Of a DNA stretch of 64,000 bases, positions 16,247 through 25,850 are shown piece by piece; the first letter of the stretch is position 1; every line of letters begins with the position of its first letter. The translations under genes and the position numbers were made by a program. This stretch comes from Bdellovibrionota bacterium (lineage in GTDB: Bacteria > Bdellovibrionota_C > UBA2361 > JAFLCA01), in contig CP129486.1 of the NCBI GenBank assembly GCA_030584005.1, positions 186,001-250,000 of the forward strand, in the 5' to 3' direction. The notes beneath the pieces are model-generated. The model saw nothing but the letters and a program-made list of their open reading frames with translations, ran no database searches and had not been told where the DNA came from.

Positions 16247-17206
16247 ATGCCACAGCCCCCCTACCGCATTCTCTTCTTTGGCACTCCTGGATTTGCCCGC
16301 ACCAGCCTCGAGGCCCTCCTTAAGGACCCACGATTTGCAGTCGTGGGTGTTGTTACCCAGCCCGACAAACCGAGCGGTCGACACCGCCAGCTCACTGCCT
16401 GTCCCGTCAAGGCATGCGCCCTCGAACACGGACTGCCTGTGCTGCAGCCGGCGTCGCTGCGCAAAGAGCTTGGTTCTTTTCTTGGATCGGTGGCCCCCTG
16501 GCAGCCTATCGACTGTGGGGTTGTAGTGGCCTTTGGACAGATTCTGCCCCGTCCAGTATTGGAACTTCCAGTGCGCGGGTGTGTGAATGTACACGCCTCC
16601 CTCTTGCCACGCTGGCGCGGTGCGGCACCGATGCAACGAGCGTTGATGGCCGGCGACACGGAAACTGGAATATGTCTCATGCAGATGGAGGAGGGCCTGG
16701 ACAGCGGTCCTGTATATGCGCAGCAGCGTATGCCAATCGGGCCAGCCACGAACTTCGGGGAATTGCACGATGCCCTTGCTGAGGTCGGTGCGCAGATCCT
16801 CACTAAAGAGCTTCCACGCATTATCGAAGGAAGCCTCCACCCTGTGGCGCAGTCCCCAGATGGAGTTACCTACGCGTCGAAGATCAGCAACGATGAGGCT
16901 CGCATCGATTGGAGCCAGCCGGCCCAAACAATACACAATCAGATACGGGCCCTTTCACCGATACCAGGTGCCTATACCCTCTATCAGGGGGCGCGGTTAA
17001 AGATATTTCGCGCGGCCGTAGTATCGCGATCGGATAGCTCCAACAAAGTCGCTGGATGCGTACTGCGAGCCGATAATGTATTGACCGTCCAGTGCGGGCA
17101 GCATGAAATCAGTATTGAAGAACTGCAGTTAGAAGGCCGCAAGCGACTGAGCGCCTCGGAACTGCTTCGCGGGGTCACTATACGCCCCGGAGACCATTTA
17201 GGATGA
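16247..17206 (+). CDS. fmt: Methionyl-tRNA formyltransferase
   Basis: 319 residues from ATG 16247, preceded by AGGA in the end of def; a start at 16208 would overlap def. Formylates initiator Met-tRNA with 10-formyl-THF. Motifs: RILFFGTPGFA at the N-terminus, VVAFGQILPRPVLELP, NVHASLLPRWRGAAPMQRAL (N114, H116 catalytic) and the Asp of EEGLDSGPV (D152). The C-terminal OB-like tRNA-binding domain follows (QIRALSPIPGAYTLYQG...). Normal length for the family. Confidence 0.95.
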   Translation: MPQPPYRILFFGTPGFARTSLEALLKDPRFAVVGVVTQPDKPSGRHRQLTACPVKACALEHGLPVLQPASLRKELGSFLGSVAPWQPIDCGVVVAFGQILPRPVLELPVRGCVNVHASLLPRWRGAAPMQRALMAGDTETGICLMQMEEGLDSGPVYAQQRMPIGPATNFGELHDALAEVGAQILTKELPRIIEGSLHPVAQSPDGVTYASKISNDEARIDWSQPAQTIHNQIRALSPIPGAYTLYQGARLKIFRAAVVSRSDSSNKVAGCVLRADNVLTVQCGQHEISIEELQLEGRKRLSASELLRGVTIRPGDHLG

Positions 17207-17210
17207 TACA

Positions 17211-17924
17211 ATGAAGCGATTGGCCAAGCGTTCACACCCCCAGCACTCCCGCAGCTCCTCCCGCTCCGCGCGGATAGTGCTGGCCCCCTCGATCCTCTCT
17301 GCCGACATCGGCGCACTGCGCGCGGAGATGCAGCAGGTAGTCGCCTACGGGGCAGATTGGCTGCATGTAGATGTGATGGATGGCTCCTTCGTGCCCCCGA
17401 TTACATTCGGTGCGAATGTGGTAGCGCTCGCCCGCGCCGCAACAAAAGTGCCCATTGATGTGCATCTGATGATTCGGGAACCGGAGCGGCATCTGAGGCA
17501 GTTCGCTGAGGCCGGAAGCAACCATATCACCATCCATCAAGAGGCGTGTGTCCATCTGCATCGTACCCTTGATGCTATCCACCACCTTAAGTGCAAGGCG
17601 GGAGTGGCGATTAACCCGGCAACCCCGGTGCAGGCAGTTTTCGAGGTGCTCGATCTGGTAGATATAGTGCTGATTATGACGGTCAATCCAGGATGGGGCG
17701 GCCAGAAGTTTATCCGATCCACGCTCCCCAAGATCGCGCTGCTGCGCGACGAGTGTGCACGCCGCTCCCTTAGCCCGCGCATCGTTGTTGACGGAGGAAT
17801 CGATTCAAAGACCGCGCGTCTTTGTACCACAGCTGGCGCCTCGGTGTTGGTTGCAGGCTCATCGATCTTTTCCAAAGCGAATAGGCAGCGAGCTATTCAA
17901 TCTTTGCGGGAATCGGTGGCCTGA
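17211..17924 (+). CDS. rpe: Ribulose-phosphate 3-epimerase
   Basis: 237 residues, four bases after fmt. Interconverts ribulose-5-phosphate and xylulose-5-phosphate in the pentose phosphate pathway. TIM-barrel motifs: APSILSADIGALRAE, LHVDVMDGSFVPPITFG (metal His and catalytic Asp), HLMIREPERH, MTVNPGWGGQKF and VDGGID (second catalytic Asp). The first 20 residues (KRLAKRSHPQHSRSSSRSAR) are a basic Ser-rich extension that family members normally lack; a later start is possible but no other ATG fits before the barrel. Confidence 0.94.
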   Translation: MKRLAKRSHPQHSRSSSRSARIVLAPSILSADIGALRAEMQQVVAYGADWLHVDVMDGSFVPPITFGANVVALARAATKVPIDVHLMIREPERHLRQFAEAGSNHITIHQEACVHLHRTLDAIHHLKCKAGVAINPATPVQAVFEVLDLVDIVLIMTVNPGWGGQKFIRSTLPKIALLRDECARRSLSPRIVVDGGIDSKTARLCTTAGASVLVAGSSIFSKANRQRAIQSLRESVA

Positions 17925-18244
17925 ATATACATTCCGTTGTTCCTGATCGACGCGACCCGGATTACGTGTGCGATAGAGCCGGCTCTGAGCCAGATGGCAG
18001 TGATGTTTTGAAACGGTTTTTTTAGAGATACCGTTCGTCATTCGCTCCCCTAACCCTCACCAATGGAACATGAGCATTTCGTAGCTAGAATGTTGATTCT
18101 TTCTAAGATTAGTTGCTGTACCGACAAGTAATCCAGCCGATATAAGTGGATGGTGTTGGGTGCCGCGGCATGCGTCGCTGTCATAACGCATGCTCATGGG
18201 TCCTCGGCAGCTGCTTAGGTGATTCTCTACATAGGAGCGGATCT
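17925..18244. other. Intergenic spacer after rpe
   Basis: 320 bases. It holds a perfect 12-base palindrome AGAGCCGGCTCT (17975-17986) and a weak dyad ACGGT...ACCGT around a T7 run near 18013-18032 which might end the def-fmt-rpe transcript. No supported ORF. Confidence 0.4.
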
Positions 18245-18910
18245 ATGTCCTCGCGTTTATTCTGTGCAGTCGCATTGGTGAGTGTCGTGTTGTGGTCTCC
18301 CGTCGCGTTCGGCGAGGAGCTGCTCTTGATCAATAAACTCCGCGATTTCGTTTCAACAGGACCGGATAATAGCCTCGATCGTGTGCCCGCGCTCTTCTCG
18401 ATCAGCGGAGGAGCCAGCCGCAAGATTCTAAGCACCAGCTCCGAAGAGACCAATATTCACTCCCACTACAGGAAGCCGGGCGCGGCAAGGCTGCGCAACT
18501 ATACCTATAGTGGTGAAATGCGCATCCTGGATTCCGGCGGTGGTATTGGGGTGACCTTCTACTCGGATTACCCGCGCTCTGATACATACTATCGCTTGCG
18601 CATGTATGGGGGCGGTTCCTTTCACATCGAGCCCCACCCCGATGGCGAGTACACACTCAGCGGCTCGTTAGATAGCGGAGTGACCCCAGTCGCGGGGATC
18701 TGGCAGAAATTCAAGATTATCGTGCGCACCTCACGAGCCCGTACCACGATTCGTGCGAAGGTGTGGCCCCGTGGCTCACAGCCTCCGCCGACTTGGCACG
18801 TTGATGTAGTGGATGAGGGCGCAAACCGCATTCTCAAGGGCAAGCCCGGGGTATGGTCGATGGGGAGCGGAGCAAAAGAGTGGCGAAATTTACGGGTAGT
18901 AACTCAATAA
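18245..18910 (+). CDS. Exported hypothetical protein, concanavalin-like beta sandwich (putative)
   Basis: 221 residues. The start at 18245 is favoured by AGGAG eight bases upstream; it gives a clean signal peptide (MSSRLFCAVALVSVVLWSPVAFG, cleavage near 23). A longer form from 18146 would bury it. The rest is beta-rich (NYTYSGEMRILDSGGGIGVTFYSDY; WQKFKIIVRTSRARTTIRAKVWPRG; GVWSMGSGAKEWRNLRV), in the order expected of LamG or concanavalin-like jelly rolls, where the W-x-x-F-K and final V-W ... x-N-L-x-V strands are typical. Fold and carbohydrate binding are inference. Confidence 0.65.
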   Translation: MSSRLFCAVALVSVVLWSPVAFGEELLLINKLRDFVSTGPDNSLDRVPALFSISGGASRKILSTSSEETNIHSHYRKPGAARLRNYTYSGEMRILDSGGGIGVTFYSDYPRSDTYYRLRMYGGGSFHIEPHPDGEYTLSGSLDSGVTPVAGIWQKFKIIVRTSRARTTIRAKVWPRGSQPPPTWHVDVVDEGANRILKGKPGVWSMGSGAKEWRNLRVVTQ

Positions 18911-19058
18911 ACCCCCGGCAGAACCCTGCGGGGTCTTGACCGGAGTTGTCCTGCAATTCCCGTAATATGCGAGAATTCCAGGAAAATGATGGTCTTTGTG
19001 TGGGTGGCTAGGCATCGTATAATGTGGGTCAAAACCTGTCTGTGAGTCTGATGGAATT

Positions 19059-19880
19059 GTGACGCTGATGAAACTGCACCGTGTAACCATTTTTGCCGTA
19101 TTGAGCCTGCTCCTTTTGGGGGCATTGAGCGGCTGTGACAAGGCCAAGGTGAAGGCCTCTGCAAACGGCACGGGTGCCGATGCCACAACGGTGACCTACG
19201 AGAAGATTCTCAATGGTGATCCGGTCGATGAGGCCTCCGCACCACAACTTGTGGAGATTGCCTTGCTTTACGGCGATGGTTCAGCAGGCATCTGCTCCGG
19301 CGTGGTGATTGGTCCGCAGGAGATCCTCTCGGCAACGCATTGCTTTCTCGACAACCCGGAGGACGTGCAGGTTTTGCATAATGGAATCCCGTTAGAAGTT
19401 TTTGAAGTTGTGGCGGCCCCTGGCTTTCGGTCAGAACAGGCGGTCAGCGCATTCTTTAATGACGTGGCGATTATTAAGACGGCCCCCCATGGCCTCCCGG
19501 CATTCCCGGTACTACAAAGTACTCCGGTCACTCCCGGTGAAGAGGTCATCATCCTCGGATACGGCCTCGACGAGGAGGGAAATTTCGGCACATTGAAATC
19601 CGGTGTTGCACGCATTGAGATCGTGACCCCCAACCACCTTTTCACAGCGCCGTACTACGGTAAGGATGGCTCCAACCCTTGTTTCGGAGATTCAGGCGGT
19701 CCTGCTCTGGTAGAGCGCAAGGGGACTGCGGGCGAGAGCATCTTCGCCCTCGCGGGTGTGGTGTCCTCCGGTACTACGGATAATTGCCTTGATGGTGATG
19801 TGACACTGTTCACCAGCCTTCAGGACCCCGCAGTGGTAGACTTCTTGAGCCGTTACGCATCAGGCATCTCCTTCCTCTAG
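19059..19880 (+). CDS. Trypsin-like serine protease, lipoprotein
   Basis: 273 residues (or 270 from the ATG at 19068). A signal peptide ends in the lipobox LGALSGC (Cys26), so it is expected to be lipid-anchored after Lgt and LspA processing. The S1 peptidase triad is complete: His94 in LSATHCF, Asp135 in FNDVAIIK, Ser212 in CFGDSGGPAL. Six further Cys in the mature part may form disulfides. It lies 12 bases before plsY but unrelated in function. Substrate unknown. Confidence 0.88.
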   Translation: MTLMKLHRVTIFAVLSLLLLGALSGCDKAKVKASANGTGADATTVTYEKILNGDPVDEASAPQLVEIALLYGDGSAGICSGVVIGPQEILSATHCFLDNPEDVQVLHNGIPLEVFEVVAAPGFRSEQAVSAFFNDVAIIKTAPHGLPAFPVLQSTPVTPGEEVIILGYGLDEEGNFGTLKSGVARIEIVTPNHLFTAPYYGKDGSNPCFGDSGGPALVERKGTAGESIFALAGVVSSGTTDNCLDGDVTLFTSLQDPAVVDFLSRYASGISFL

Positions 19881-19892
19881 CATAAGGCGCAA

Positions 19893-20489
19893 GTGGAGAC
19901 GATTCTGTTCCTGCTGGCACTCGTTCCCTTCTATCTCATCGGCAGCTTTCCGAGCGGCTACCTAGTCAGCAAGCATTACGGAGTTTCAATTGGCAGTCAT
20001 GGCAGTGGAAATGTTGGAGCCACAAACGTCACCCGCATCCTGGGAGCACGGCCCGGTTCCCTCACTTTAGTGGTGGATATTGCCAAAGGAGTGCTGGCAG
20101 CGGGGCTTGCGAATTGGTGGTCGCAGGATCCCGTTTTCACCGCCTGGAGCGGTGTTGCGGCAGTGTGCGGCCACTGTTTCTCTTTGCCGCCATTGCTTAA
20201 AGGGGGCAAGGGCGTTGCCACAAGCTTAGGGGCGGTTCTTTATCTCGCTCCTACCGTGGCCATGGCGGGAATACTCATGTTTGCCGCTGTGACGGCGTTG
20301 TCTCGTTACGTTTCTCTTGGTTCTGTAACGGCGGTGCTAAGCACCCCCGTGGTGGCGGCCTTCGTCGGCGCCGAGGGGCACCTCCTAGCATCACTCGCAA
20401 TGATTGCGGCTGTGGTGACCTGGCGACATAGGGCCAACCTGCAACGACTCGCCGAAGGGCGAGAGTTGCGTCTAGGACAGACGCGGTGA
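19893..20489 (+). CDS. plsY: Acyl-phosphate:glycerol-3-phosphate acyltransferase
   Basis: 198 residues with about five membrane helices. First acylation step of phospholipid synthesis in the inner membrane, using acyl-phosphate from PlsX. Motifs: YLIGSFPSGYLVSKHYG (motif 1 around the conserved S), GSHGSGNVGATNVTRILG (the glycerol-phosphate loop) and GHCFSLPPLLKGGKGVATSLG. The start is GTG at 19893 with AAGG seven bases upstream. Normal length. Confidence 0.95.
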   Translation: METILFLLALVPFYLIGSFPSGYLVSKHYGVSIGSHGSGNVGATNVTRILGARPGSLTLVVDIAKGVLAAGLANWWSQDPVFTAWSGVAAVCGHCFSLPPLLKGGKGVATSLGAVLYLAPTVAMAGILMFAAVTALSRYVSLGSVTAVLSTPVVAAFVGAEGHLLASLAMIAAVVTWRHRANLQRLAEGRELRLGQTR

Positions 20490-20663
20490 TCACGGCGAGC
20501 ACGTCAAACTTAGTCTTTGGATAGTCCAGCGTGGATTAAGGTCTAAGCCTACAGCATGGCTGCGACAACAGAGTGGAACCAGCTATTCTGATCTGCAAGG
20601 AATCGGGGGGTCACACTCCAATTCCTTGCCAAGGTTCACGGGAAACGAGCGCGCCGGACTTTT

Positions 20664-20891
20664 TCACGACAGACGGGAGATCTCAAGCGCCTCTTGAGAC
20701 AGGTAGGACTGTGTCCCGTTGTCCCAAAGCACGACAAACATCGGAGCGCGCAGACGCGCTTCCCCGGAGGCCGTCACTTCAACCCGAATGTTCTTTACCA
20801 CTCCGCTGCAGCCTGACTGCCCTACCCGCTTCACCCGATCGCCAACTTTGAACTTATATTCAGCGCTACTCTGAGTTTGAGAACCTTCCAT
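20664..20891 (-). CDS. Small SH3/KOW-like hypothetical protein
   Basis: 75 residues with a strong ribosome binding site AAGGAG five bases before the ATG, so a real gene. The sequence FKVGDRVKRVGQSGCSGVVKNI ... FVVLWDNGTQSYLSQEALE has the pattern of a small beta-barrel of the KOW, SH3 or YodB-like type (VGDRV, GxxGxV, V.WD.G), seen in several short bacterial proteins. It carries no signal peptide. Function unknown. It is transcribed convergently with plsY. Confidence 0.7.
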   Translation of the reverse strand: MEGSQTQSSAEYKFKVGDRVKRVGQSGCSGVVKNIRVEVTASGEARLRAPMFVVLWDNGTQSYLSQEALEISRLS

Positions 20892-20979
20892 AATCGCTCC
20901 TTGCTCTGTTACGCACAGACTGTAACAAATTTTTTTGCGATGAGCACTATAGCTCCTCGATGCTCGCCATGCATGGACA

Positions 20980-22044
20980 TTACTTTTGCAGCGACTTCAT
21001 GTCGATCACGAAGCGATATCGAACATCGCCCTTCAACATTCGCTCATACGCGTTGTTTATCTCCTGTATCGGGATAATTTCAATATCAGATACAAGAGTA
21101 TGCTCCGCGCAAAAGTTGAGCATCTCCTGAGTCTCCCGGATCCCACCGATTCCCGAGCCGGCCATCGAGCGGCGCGCCAGGAGGAGATTAAAAATGGTCG
21201 GTGATGGATGCGGATGCTGGGGGGCACCCACTAATACCAACGTGCCATCTCGTTTCAATAGAGAAAGGAAGGGGTCCAAATTATGCGCGACCGCCACTGT
21301 GTTCACAATGAGATCAAAGCTGCGCTGATGTCTTTGCATCTCGTCGGCGTTCTTGGAAACAACAACGTCGTGAGCTCCCAGACGTTTACCGTCTGCAACT
21401 TTATTGGGCGAGGTCGTAAACAGCACCGTTTCGGCGCCCATGGCACGCGAGAGCTTCACGCCCATGTGGCCAAGGCCCCCCAATCCAACAATGCCTACCT
21501 TCTTGCCGGGGCCTGCGTTCCAATGCTTAAGTGGGGAGTACAGCGTAATGCCGGCGCAGAGCAGTGGGGCGACTGCGGCAGGGTTCAGTTTATCGGAGAC
21601 GTGCAGAACGAACTTCTCTTTGACCACGATGTGATCTGAATATCCTCCGTACGTTACAGGAGCGGTGCCGTGAGGATCGGGGGAGTTGTAGGTGAATACG
21701 GTGCCTCCGGTATCGCAGTACTGCTCAAGGCCCTCCTTGCAGCTTGCACAACTACCGCACGAATCAACCATACAACCTACCGCAGCGAGGTCTCCGATTC
21801 TGAAACTTTTTACATTGCTGCCCACTTTCGCAACACGTCCCACGATCTCATGCCCTGGAACACACGGATATACTGTCGGCCACGCGGCCCACTCGTTGCG
21901 CGCGGTGTGCAAATCGGAGTGGCACACACCGCAAAACTCTATGCGTATCTCAACATCGTCTGGACCCACCTGGCGCCTTGGAATCGAGCTCGCCTCAAGC
22001 GCCGAGGCTGCACTGTTTGCAGTAAATGCCTTTGCCGTAGTCAT
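20980..22044 (-). CDS. Zinc-dependent alcohol dehydrogenase, cinnamyl-alcohol/YahK type
   Basis: 354 residues. Medium-chain dehydrogenase: catalytic zinc ligands C41 (FCGVCHSDLH) and H65-E66 (PGHEIVG), the third Cys in LLCAGITLYSPL; structural zinc C96, C99, C102 and C110. Rossmann fold at VGIVGLGGLGHMGVKLSRAMGA; a Ser/Thr rich TTSPNK after the second strand fits NADPH preference as in YahK. It reduces aldehydes such as cinnamaldehyde or fatty aldehydes; the physiological substrate is not known. Single gene. Confidence 0.9.
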   Translation of the reverse strand: MTTAKAFTANSAASALEASSIPRRQVGPDDVEIRIEFCGVCHSDLHTARNEWAAWPTVYPCVPGHEIVGRVAKVGSNVKSFRIGDLAAVGCMVDSCGSCASCKEGLEQYCDTGGTVFTYNSPDPHGTAPVTYGGYSDHIVVKEKFVLHVSDKLNPAAVAPLLCAGITLYSPLKHWNAGPGKKVGIVGLGGLGHMGVKLSRAMGAETVLFTTSPNKVADGKRLGAHDVVVSKNADEMQRHQRSFDLIVNTVAVAHNLDPFLSLLKRDGTLVLVGAPQHPHPSPTIFNLLLARRSMAGSGIGGIRETQEMLNFCAEHTLVSDIEIIPIQEINNAYERMLKGDVRYRFVIDMKSLQK

Positions 22045-22273
22045 AGTAATGTCCCTGCTGATCTATAGTGGAGGGTTCTGCGCTCCCATATGCTAAGGCG
22101 ATGCAACGATAATCTCAACTTCTTTCCAGCGTACCAGCCTTCGTCGTTATGCTGACGAGCACCCCCGTCCCGAATCGTCACACAAGCGGCCGATCACCGT
22201 CTCCGTCTGCCCAGGCCACCTGCTGCAGCCACTTGTGGGGGCCACGTTGTCCCACTATAAATGGCCCGGTGTC

Positions 22274-22789
22274 ATGCAACTATTTGTAACAAAATTGTAT
22301 TCCCGCCCCTGCATTGTGCTCGGCATCTACATGCTGGCGATAATCGCAGTTATTCCGATTGCGCGAACCCTGCTTGATTCGCTCTCTTTCATCAGCTCCG
22401 GAGCAGGGGCGATTGGCATGTGCGTTGTCGGCGGGCTGCTGTACCTTAGGCATCTCTGTTCATACGGGTCGTATCGCGCCCTCATACCGCATTTCATGCT
22501 CTTCGCCGCCGTTGTCGCGTTCTACCTCTGGTTCGTTGTAGCAGCCAGTGAGTGGCTCCACCTCCCCGTATACGGACTGCTGTGGATCCTCCTCCGCCGG
22601 TCTCTACCATTCTATCCTGCGCTCGCGATTGGTGCAGCGTTTGGATGTCTAGAAGAGGCCTTACAGGGGCTCGCCCCCGATAGATTCGCCGATGCACGCG
22701 ACATAGTGCTCAATCTTGCCGGTCTTGTCGGCGGAATGGCTTTCGTAGAACCACTCGTCTATTCGCACAAGCAACAGTTAAATCAATGA
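22274..22789 (+). CDS. VanZ-like membrane protein
   Basis: 171 residues from ATG 22274; a GTG at 22235 would add 13 residues. Four or five hydrophobic segments. The end, EWLHLPVYGLLWILLRRSLPFYPALAIGAAFGCLEEALQGLAPDRFADARDIVLNLAGLVGG, has the VanZ signature: a conserved E-x-x-Q ... R-x-x-D-x-x-D-x-x-x-N-x-x-G. VanZ-like proteins are linked to teicoplanin resistance in one case but mostly unknown. No Shine-Dalgarno decides the start. Confidence 0.75.
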   Translation: MQLFVTKLYSRPCIVLGIYMLAIIAVIPIARTLLDSLSFISSGAGAIGMCVVGGLLYLRHLCSYGSYRALIPHFMLFAAVVAFYLWFVVAASEWLHLPVYGLLWILLRRSLPFYPALAIGAAFGCLEEALQGLAPDRFADARDIVLNLAGLVGGMAFVEPLVYSHKQQLNQ

Positions 22790-23012
22790 CTTAAATATCA
22801 ACATGTGCTCCCCAAGCGCCTCTCTCTGCTCAAGGCCGCCCAAATACATGCCGACATTACAATTGTGAGACAACACGCCGGGATCTCAAGGTAACAGTTC
22901 CCCTCGTGTTGCGGCGTCGCTCACTGAGATCGATGCATCTCAATAGATAGGGAGCGTTCCGGGATTCTGTCCCAGTTCAATGCAAACGCGGTACGAGAGG
23001 TGAGGTTTCAGG

Positions 23013-24269
23013 ATGGCGAAGGAGTTTTCAAAAGGTAGCCTTGTGCATCACTGCTCGTTCTGCGGCAAGGTCCAGGATGAGGTACGAAAGCTGGTGGCCG
23101 GACCAGGAGTGTATATCTGCGACGAGTGTGTCGACCTCTGCAACGATATACTGACCGAAGAACTCGAAGATGGTAAAGACCTTCATCCGAAGGCGCGCGT
23201 ACCTACACCTAAAGAAATAATGGCCAATCTCGATGAGTATGTCATCGGGCAATCTCACGCCAAGAAAGTGCTCTCGGTGGCCGTGCACAATCATTACAAA
23301 CGCATTCAGAACAATCGGAGCAGCCGTACGGATGTCGAGATCCACAAGTCGAACATCCTGCTGATTGGGCCGACCGGTTCCGGGAAGACTTTGCTCGCGC
23401 AAACGCTGGCCCGCATGCTCGACGTCCCCTTCACGGTCGCCGATGCCACTTCGCTTACCGAAGCCGGCTATGTTGGAGAAGATGTCGAAAATATCATTGT
23501 GAATCTGCTTCAAGCGGCGGACTACGATGTAGAACGAGCTCAGCGGGGTATCGTGTACATCGATGAGATAGACAAGATTGCCCGCAAGAGCGATGGCCCC
23601 TCTGTCACACGCGATGTGTCGGGAGAAGGGGTGCAGCAGGCGCTGCTCAAGATTCTTGAGGGGACCAAGGCGAACTGTCCTCCCAAGGGCGGCCGCAAGC
23701 ATCCACAGCAAGAGTTTATCCAGGTTGATACCACCAATATCCTCTTCATTCTGGGTGGAGCTTTCGAGGGAGTCGAGCGGATCATCCAGCAGCGTCTTGG
23801 CAAAAAGTCGCTGGGCTTCGGGGCCTCTACCGCATCGACCCCCTTGCAGGCGGATACCCAGATCCTTGAGCACTTAGATAGTGAAGATCTGCTGAAGTTC
23901 GGAATGATTCCGGAGTTCATCGGCCGTTTGCCGGTAGTTGCAGCTCTGCAGTCGCTTGACGAGGCGGCGCTCATTCAGATCCTCACCAAGCCCAAGAATG
24001 CTATTGCCAAGCAGTATACACACCTGCTTGAGATGGACGGGGTAGAGCTGCGCTTCACAGAGGAAGCCCTGCGGGCTATTGCGCAGCGGGCTCTGGAAAA
24101 GAAGACCGGCGCGCGCGGCTTACGCACTATCATCGAGCAGGCCATGCTGAATGTCATGTACGAGGTGCCAAGCAATCCATCGATCAAGGAAGTGTTGATC
24201 ACAGAAGATGTAATTGTGAAAGAGGAAGAGCCGGTGGTAGTGCTGGAGAAGGAAGCTCTGGCTGGATAA
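23013..24269 (+). CDS. clpX: ATP-dependent Clp protease ATP-binding subunit ClpX
   Basis: 418 residues, full length. Unfoldase for ClpP. The N-terminal zinc-binding domain has C14, C17, C36 and C39; Walker A GPTGSGKT (119-126), pore loop GYVG (152-155), Walker B VYIDEIDK (181-188), the RKH loop in [10 protein letters not shown], the LGFGAS loop that meets ClpP, and the C-terminal sensor region [17 protein letters not shown]. No clpP or tig is next to it, unlike the usual tig-clpP-clpX order; the nearest genes are unrelated. A GAGG about ten bases before the ATG supports the start. Confidence 0.97.
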   Translation: MAKEFSKGSLVHHCSFCGKVQDEVRKLVAGPGVYICDECVDLCNDILTEELEDGKDLHPKARVPTPKEIMANLDEYVIGQSHAKKVLSVAVHNHYKRIQNNRSSRTDVEIHKSNILLIGPTGSGKTLLAQTLARMLDVPFTVADATSLTEAGYVGEDVENIIVNLLQAADYDVERAQRGIVYIDEIDKIARKSDGPSVTRDVSGEGVQQALLKILEGTKANCPPKGGRKHPQQEFIQVDTTNILFILGGAFEGVERIIQQRLGKKSLGFGASTASTPLQADTQILEHLDSEDLLKFGMIPEFIGRLPVVAALQSLDEAALIQILTKPKNAIAKQYTHLLEMDGVELRFTEEALRAIAQRALEKKTGARGLRTIIEQAMLNVMYEVPSNPSIKEVLITEDVIVKEEEPVVVLEKEALAG

Positions 24270-24351
24270 CCAGCAATTTCGGCCCGCTTCCCCCAGGGCA
24301 TTGGGGAGCTGCGAATCAGGAATGGTGGCCGCGCGGGAACCCGAGGCGCCC

Positions 24352-25254
24352 ATGACCCCACATCCGCATACTTCACAAAACCGAGAGCAGGCACTGCGGC
24401 TTTCCGTATTGGCTACACTTTTCGGTCTGCTTCCCACTACCTATGCAGTTGTCATCTCCAACTCCGTGGTGCTGATCTCTGACCTGCTGCGCTGCGTCGT
24501 CGAGTTTGGGGCGATCTTCCTCTCTTGGCTGATCATACGGCGCGTCGAAAGGGGTGACAGCACATTCTACGACTATGGATTCGGCAAACTGGAGCAGGCC
24601 GCGAGTCTGCTCGTTGCCACGGCGCTCATTCTAAGCTTTGTGGTCACCGCCACACTGGCCGTGCATCGCTTGATGCACCCCGAGCAGCTTGAACAGGGCG
24701 GGTTTGGCCTTGTTCTCGCCGTGCTTTCGATTGGCGCCAACGGCGGATTGTGGCTGCACAACGCAAGACTGGCATCGCAACATGCCTCACCGATCTTAGA
24801 CTCACAGTGGCGTTTATTCCGCGCCAAGACCTTTGCGGCATTGGTCGTGGCGCTATCGCTCCTCATCGGCATGACATCAACTTCTGAGGCACTCGCGATG
24901 TATGCGGATCCTGCCGGCTCGGCACTGATGGCAGCTTTCTTCTTAGTCTCGGCAATTCGCCTTATATTCTCATCAATGGAGGAGCTGCTCGACCGATCGA
25001 TTGGTGAGGGAATGCGGCTCCTGATCTTGCGCACATTGGTCAACCACGAAGGTTCCTATGAAGGCGTAGAGTCGATCCGCACTCGCAGATCAGGCGGCAA
25101 AATATTCATCGATCTCCGCCTCGGCTTCTCAGCGCGATCCGATTTTGGTGCTGTGGCACAATCTATCGAGAAGATTCGGCAGGAGCTGCAATCCCAGATC
25201 CCGGGCTCCGAAATTCAGATCCTGCCCTACTGCACAGCCGAACAGGAATCGTAG
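24352..25254 (+). CDS. Cation diffusion facilitator-like protein lacking canonical metal ligands
   Basis: 300 residues from ATG 24352 (GAGG six bases upstream); starts at 24322 or 24301 would add 10 to 17 residues. Six hydrophobic segments with the CDF layout and the YDYGFGKLEQAASL segment after TM2 (compare FGYGKxE). A C-terminal cytoplasmic ferredoxin-like domain follows (VESIRTRRSGGKIFIDLRLGF...). The two HxxxD or DxxxD metal sites of CDF zinc/iron exporters are not conserved: TM2 has D44-LL-R47-CVV-E51 and TM5 has R-A-K (157-159) where H-x-x-x-D is expected. So it may carry another cation, act as a regulator, or be non-transporting. Confidence 0.75.
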   Translation: MTPHPHTSQNREQALRLSVLATLFGLLPTTYAVVISNSVVLISDLLRCVVEFGAIFLSWLIIRRVERGDSTFYDYGFGKLEQAASLLVATALILSFVVTATLAVHRLMHPEQLEQGGFGLVLAVLSIGANGGLWLHNARLASQHASPILDSQWRLFRAKTFAALVVALSLLIGMTSTSEALAMYADPAGSALMAAFFLVSAIRLIFSSMEELLDRSIGEGMRLLILRTLVNHEGSYEGVESIRTRRSGGKIFIDLRLGFSARSDFGAVAQSIEKIRQELQSQIPGSEIQILPYCTAEQES

Positions 25255-25295
25255 GGCGCCCCGCGCCGCAGGTGGTCATCTAGAAAACGCGCCAT

Positions 25296-25850
25296 TCAGT
25301 CTTTGGGCTGCAGCTCTAAGGTGCAGGTAAGTGTGTCATTCGCAATCCACGGCCCAGGCTGACGGTAATTATCGCTCTGCATTTCGAATTTCTTCCCGAC
25401 TTTTAGCCAAGTAGCACAGTTGTCAAAAGTAAGCGGACTCTGGTCTTGATCAAACCCAATTACATTAGCTGTGCTGACGGTTGGTATGGCCGCTGCCTCA
25501 TCACCACCAAATGTGACTGTTGATGCAAACACACAAACCTCTTTTGCTGTTTGAGTCGGATCGAGCTCGTCGCGTGTAAGGATTGAAAGTCCAATCCCCA
25601 TATCTCCCAAGGAGCTTGTGAAGGTTTCAAAGTGATAGCATCTGAGTCCTTGGCGGTTGGGCGTCGCCGGAATACAAAAATTTTCTAAATCTCCGCTATA
25701 AGTCGAGCCGCTGTACACGTCTCCAACTCGGCAGCGGTAATTTACAATGTAAGGCGATGGGAGCGCCTGCGCCGCGACAGTGCTTGCAGTCAAAAGAGCA
25801 CTCAACATTGCTACCGCCACGGCTTGAGGCACTATCTTTGTCATTGTCAT
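25296..25850 (-). CDS. Exported hypothetical protein
   Basis: 184 residues with a signal peptide (MTMTKIVPQAVAVAMLSALLTASTVAAQA, cleavage near 28) and GGGGAG four bases before the ATG. The mature part has six Cys (YRCRVGD, NFCIPA, LRCYHF, EVCVF, DNCATW, LTCTLE), fit for disulfides in the periplasm. Beta-rich, no family recognised. Convergent with the CDF gene. Confidence 0.7.
   Translation of the reverse strand: MTMTKIVPQAVAVAMLSALLTASTVAAQALPSPYIVNYRCRVGDVYSGSTYSGDLENFCIPATPNRQGLRCYHFETFTSSLGDMGIGLSILTRDELDPTQTAKEVCVFASTVTFGGDEAAAIPTVSTANVIGFDQDQSPLTFDNCATWLKVGKKFEMQSDNYRQPGPWIANDTLTCTLELQPKD

Noticed and set aside
18911..18940. ACCCC...GGGGT dyad as a terminator after the exported protein gene
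   Set aside because: Stem is bulged and no T tract follows; not convincing.
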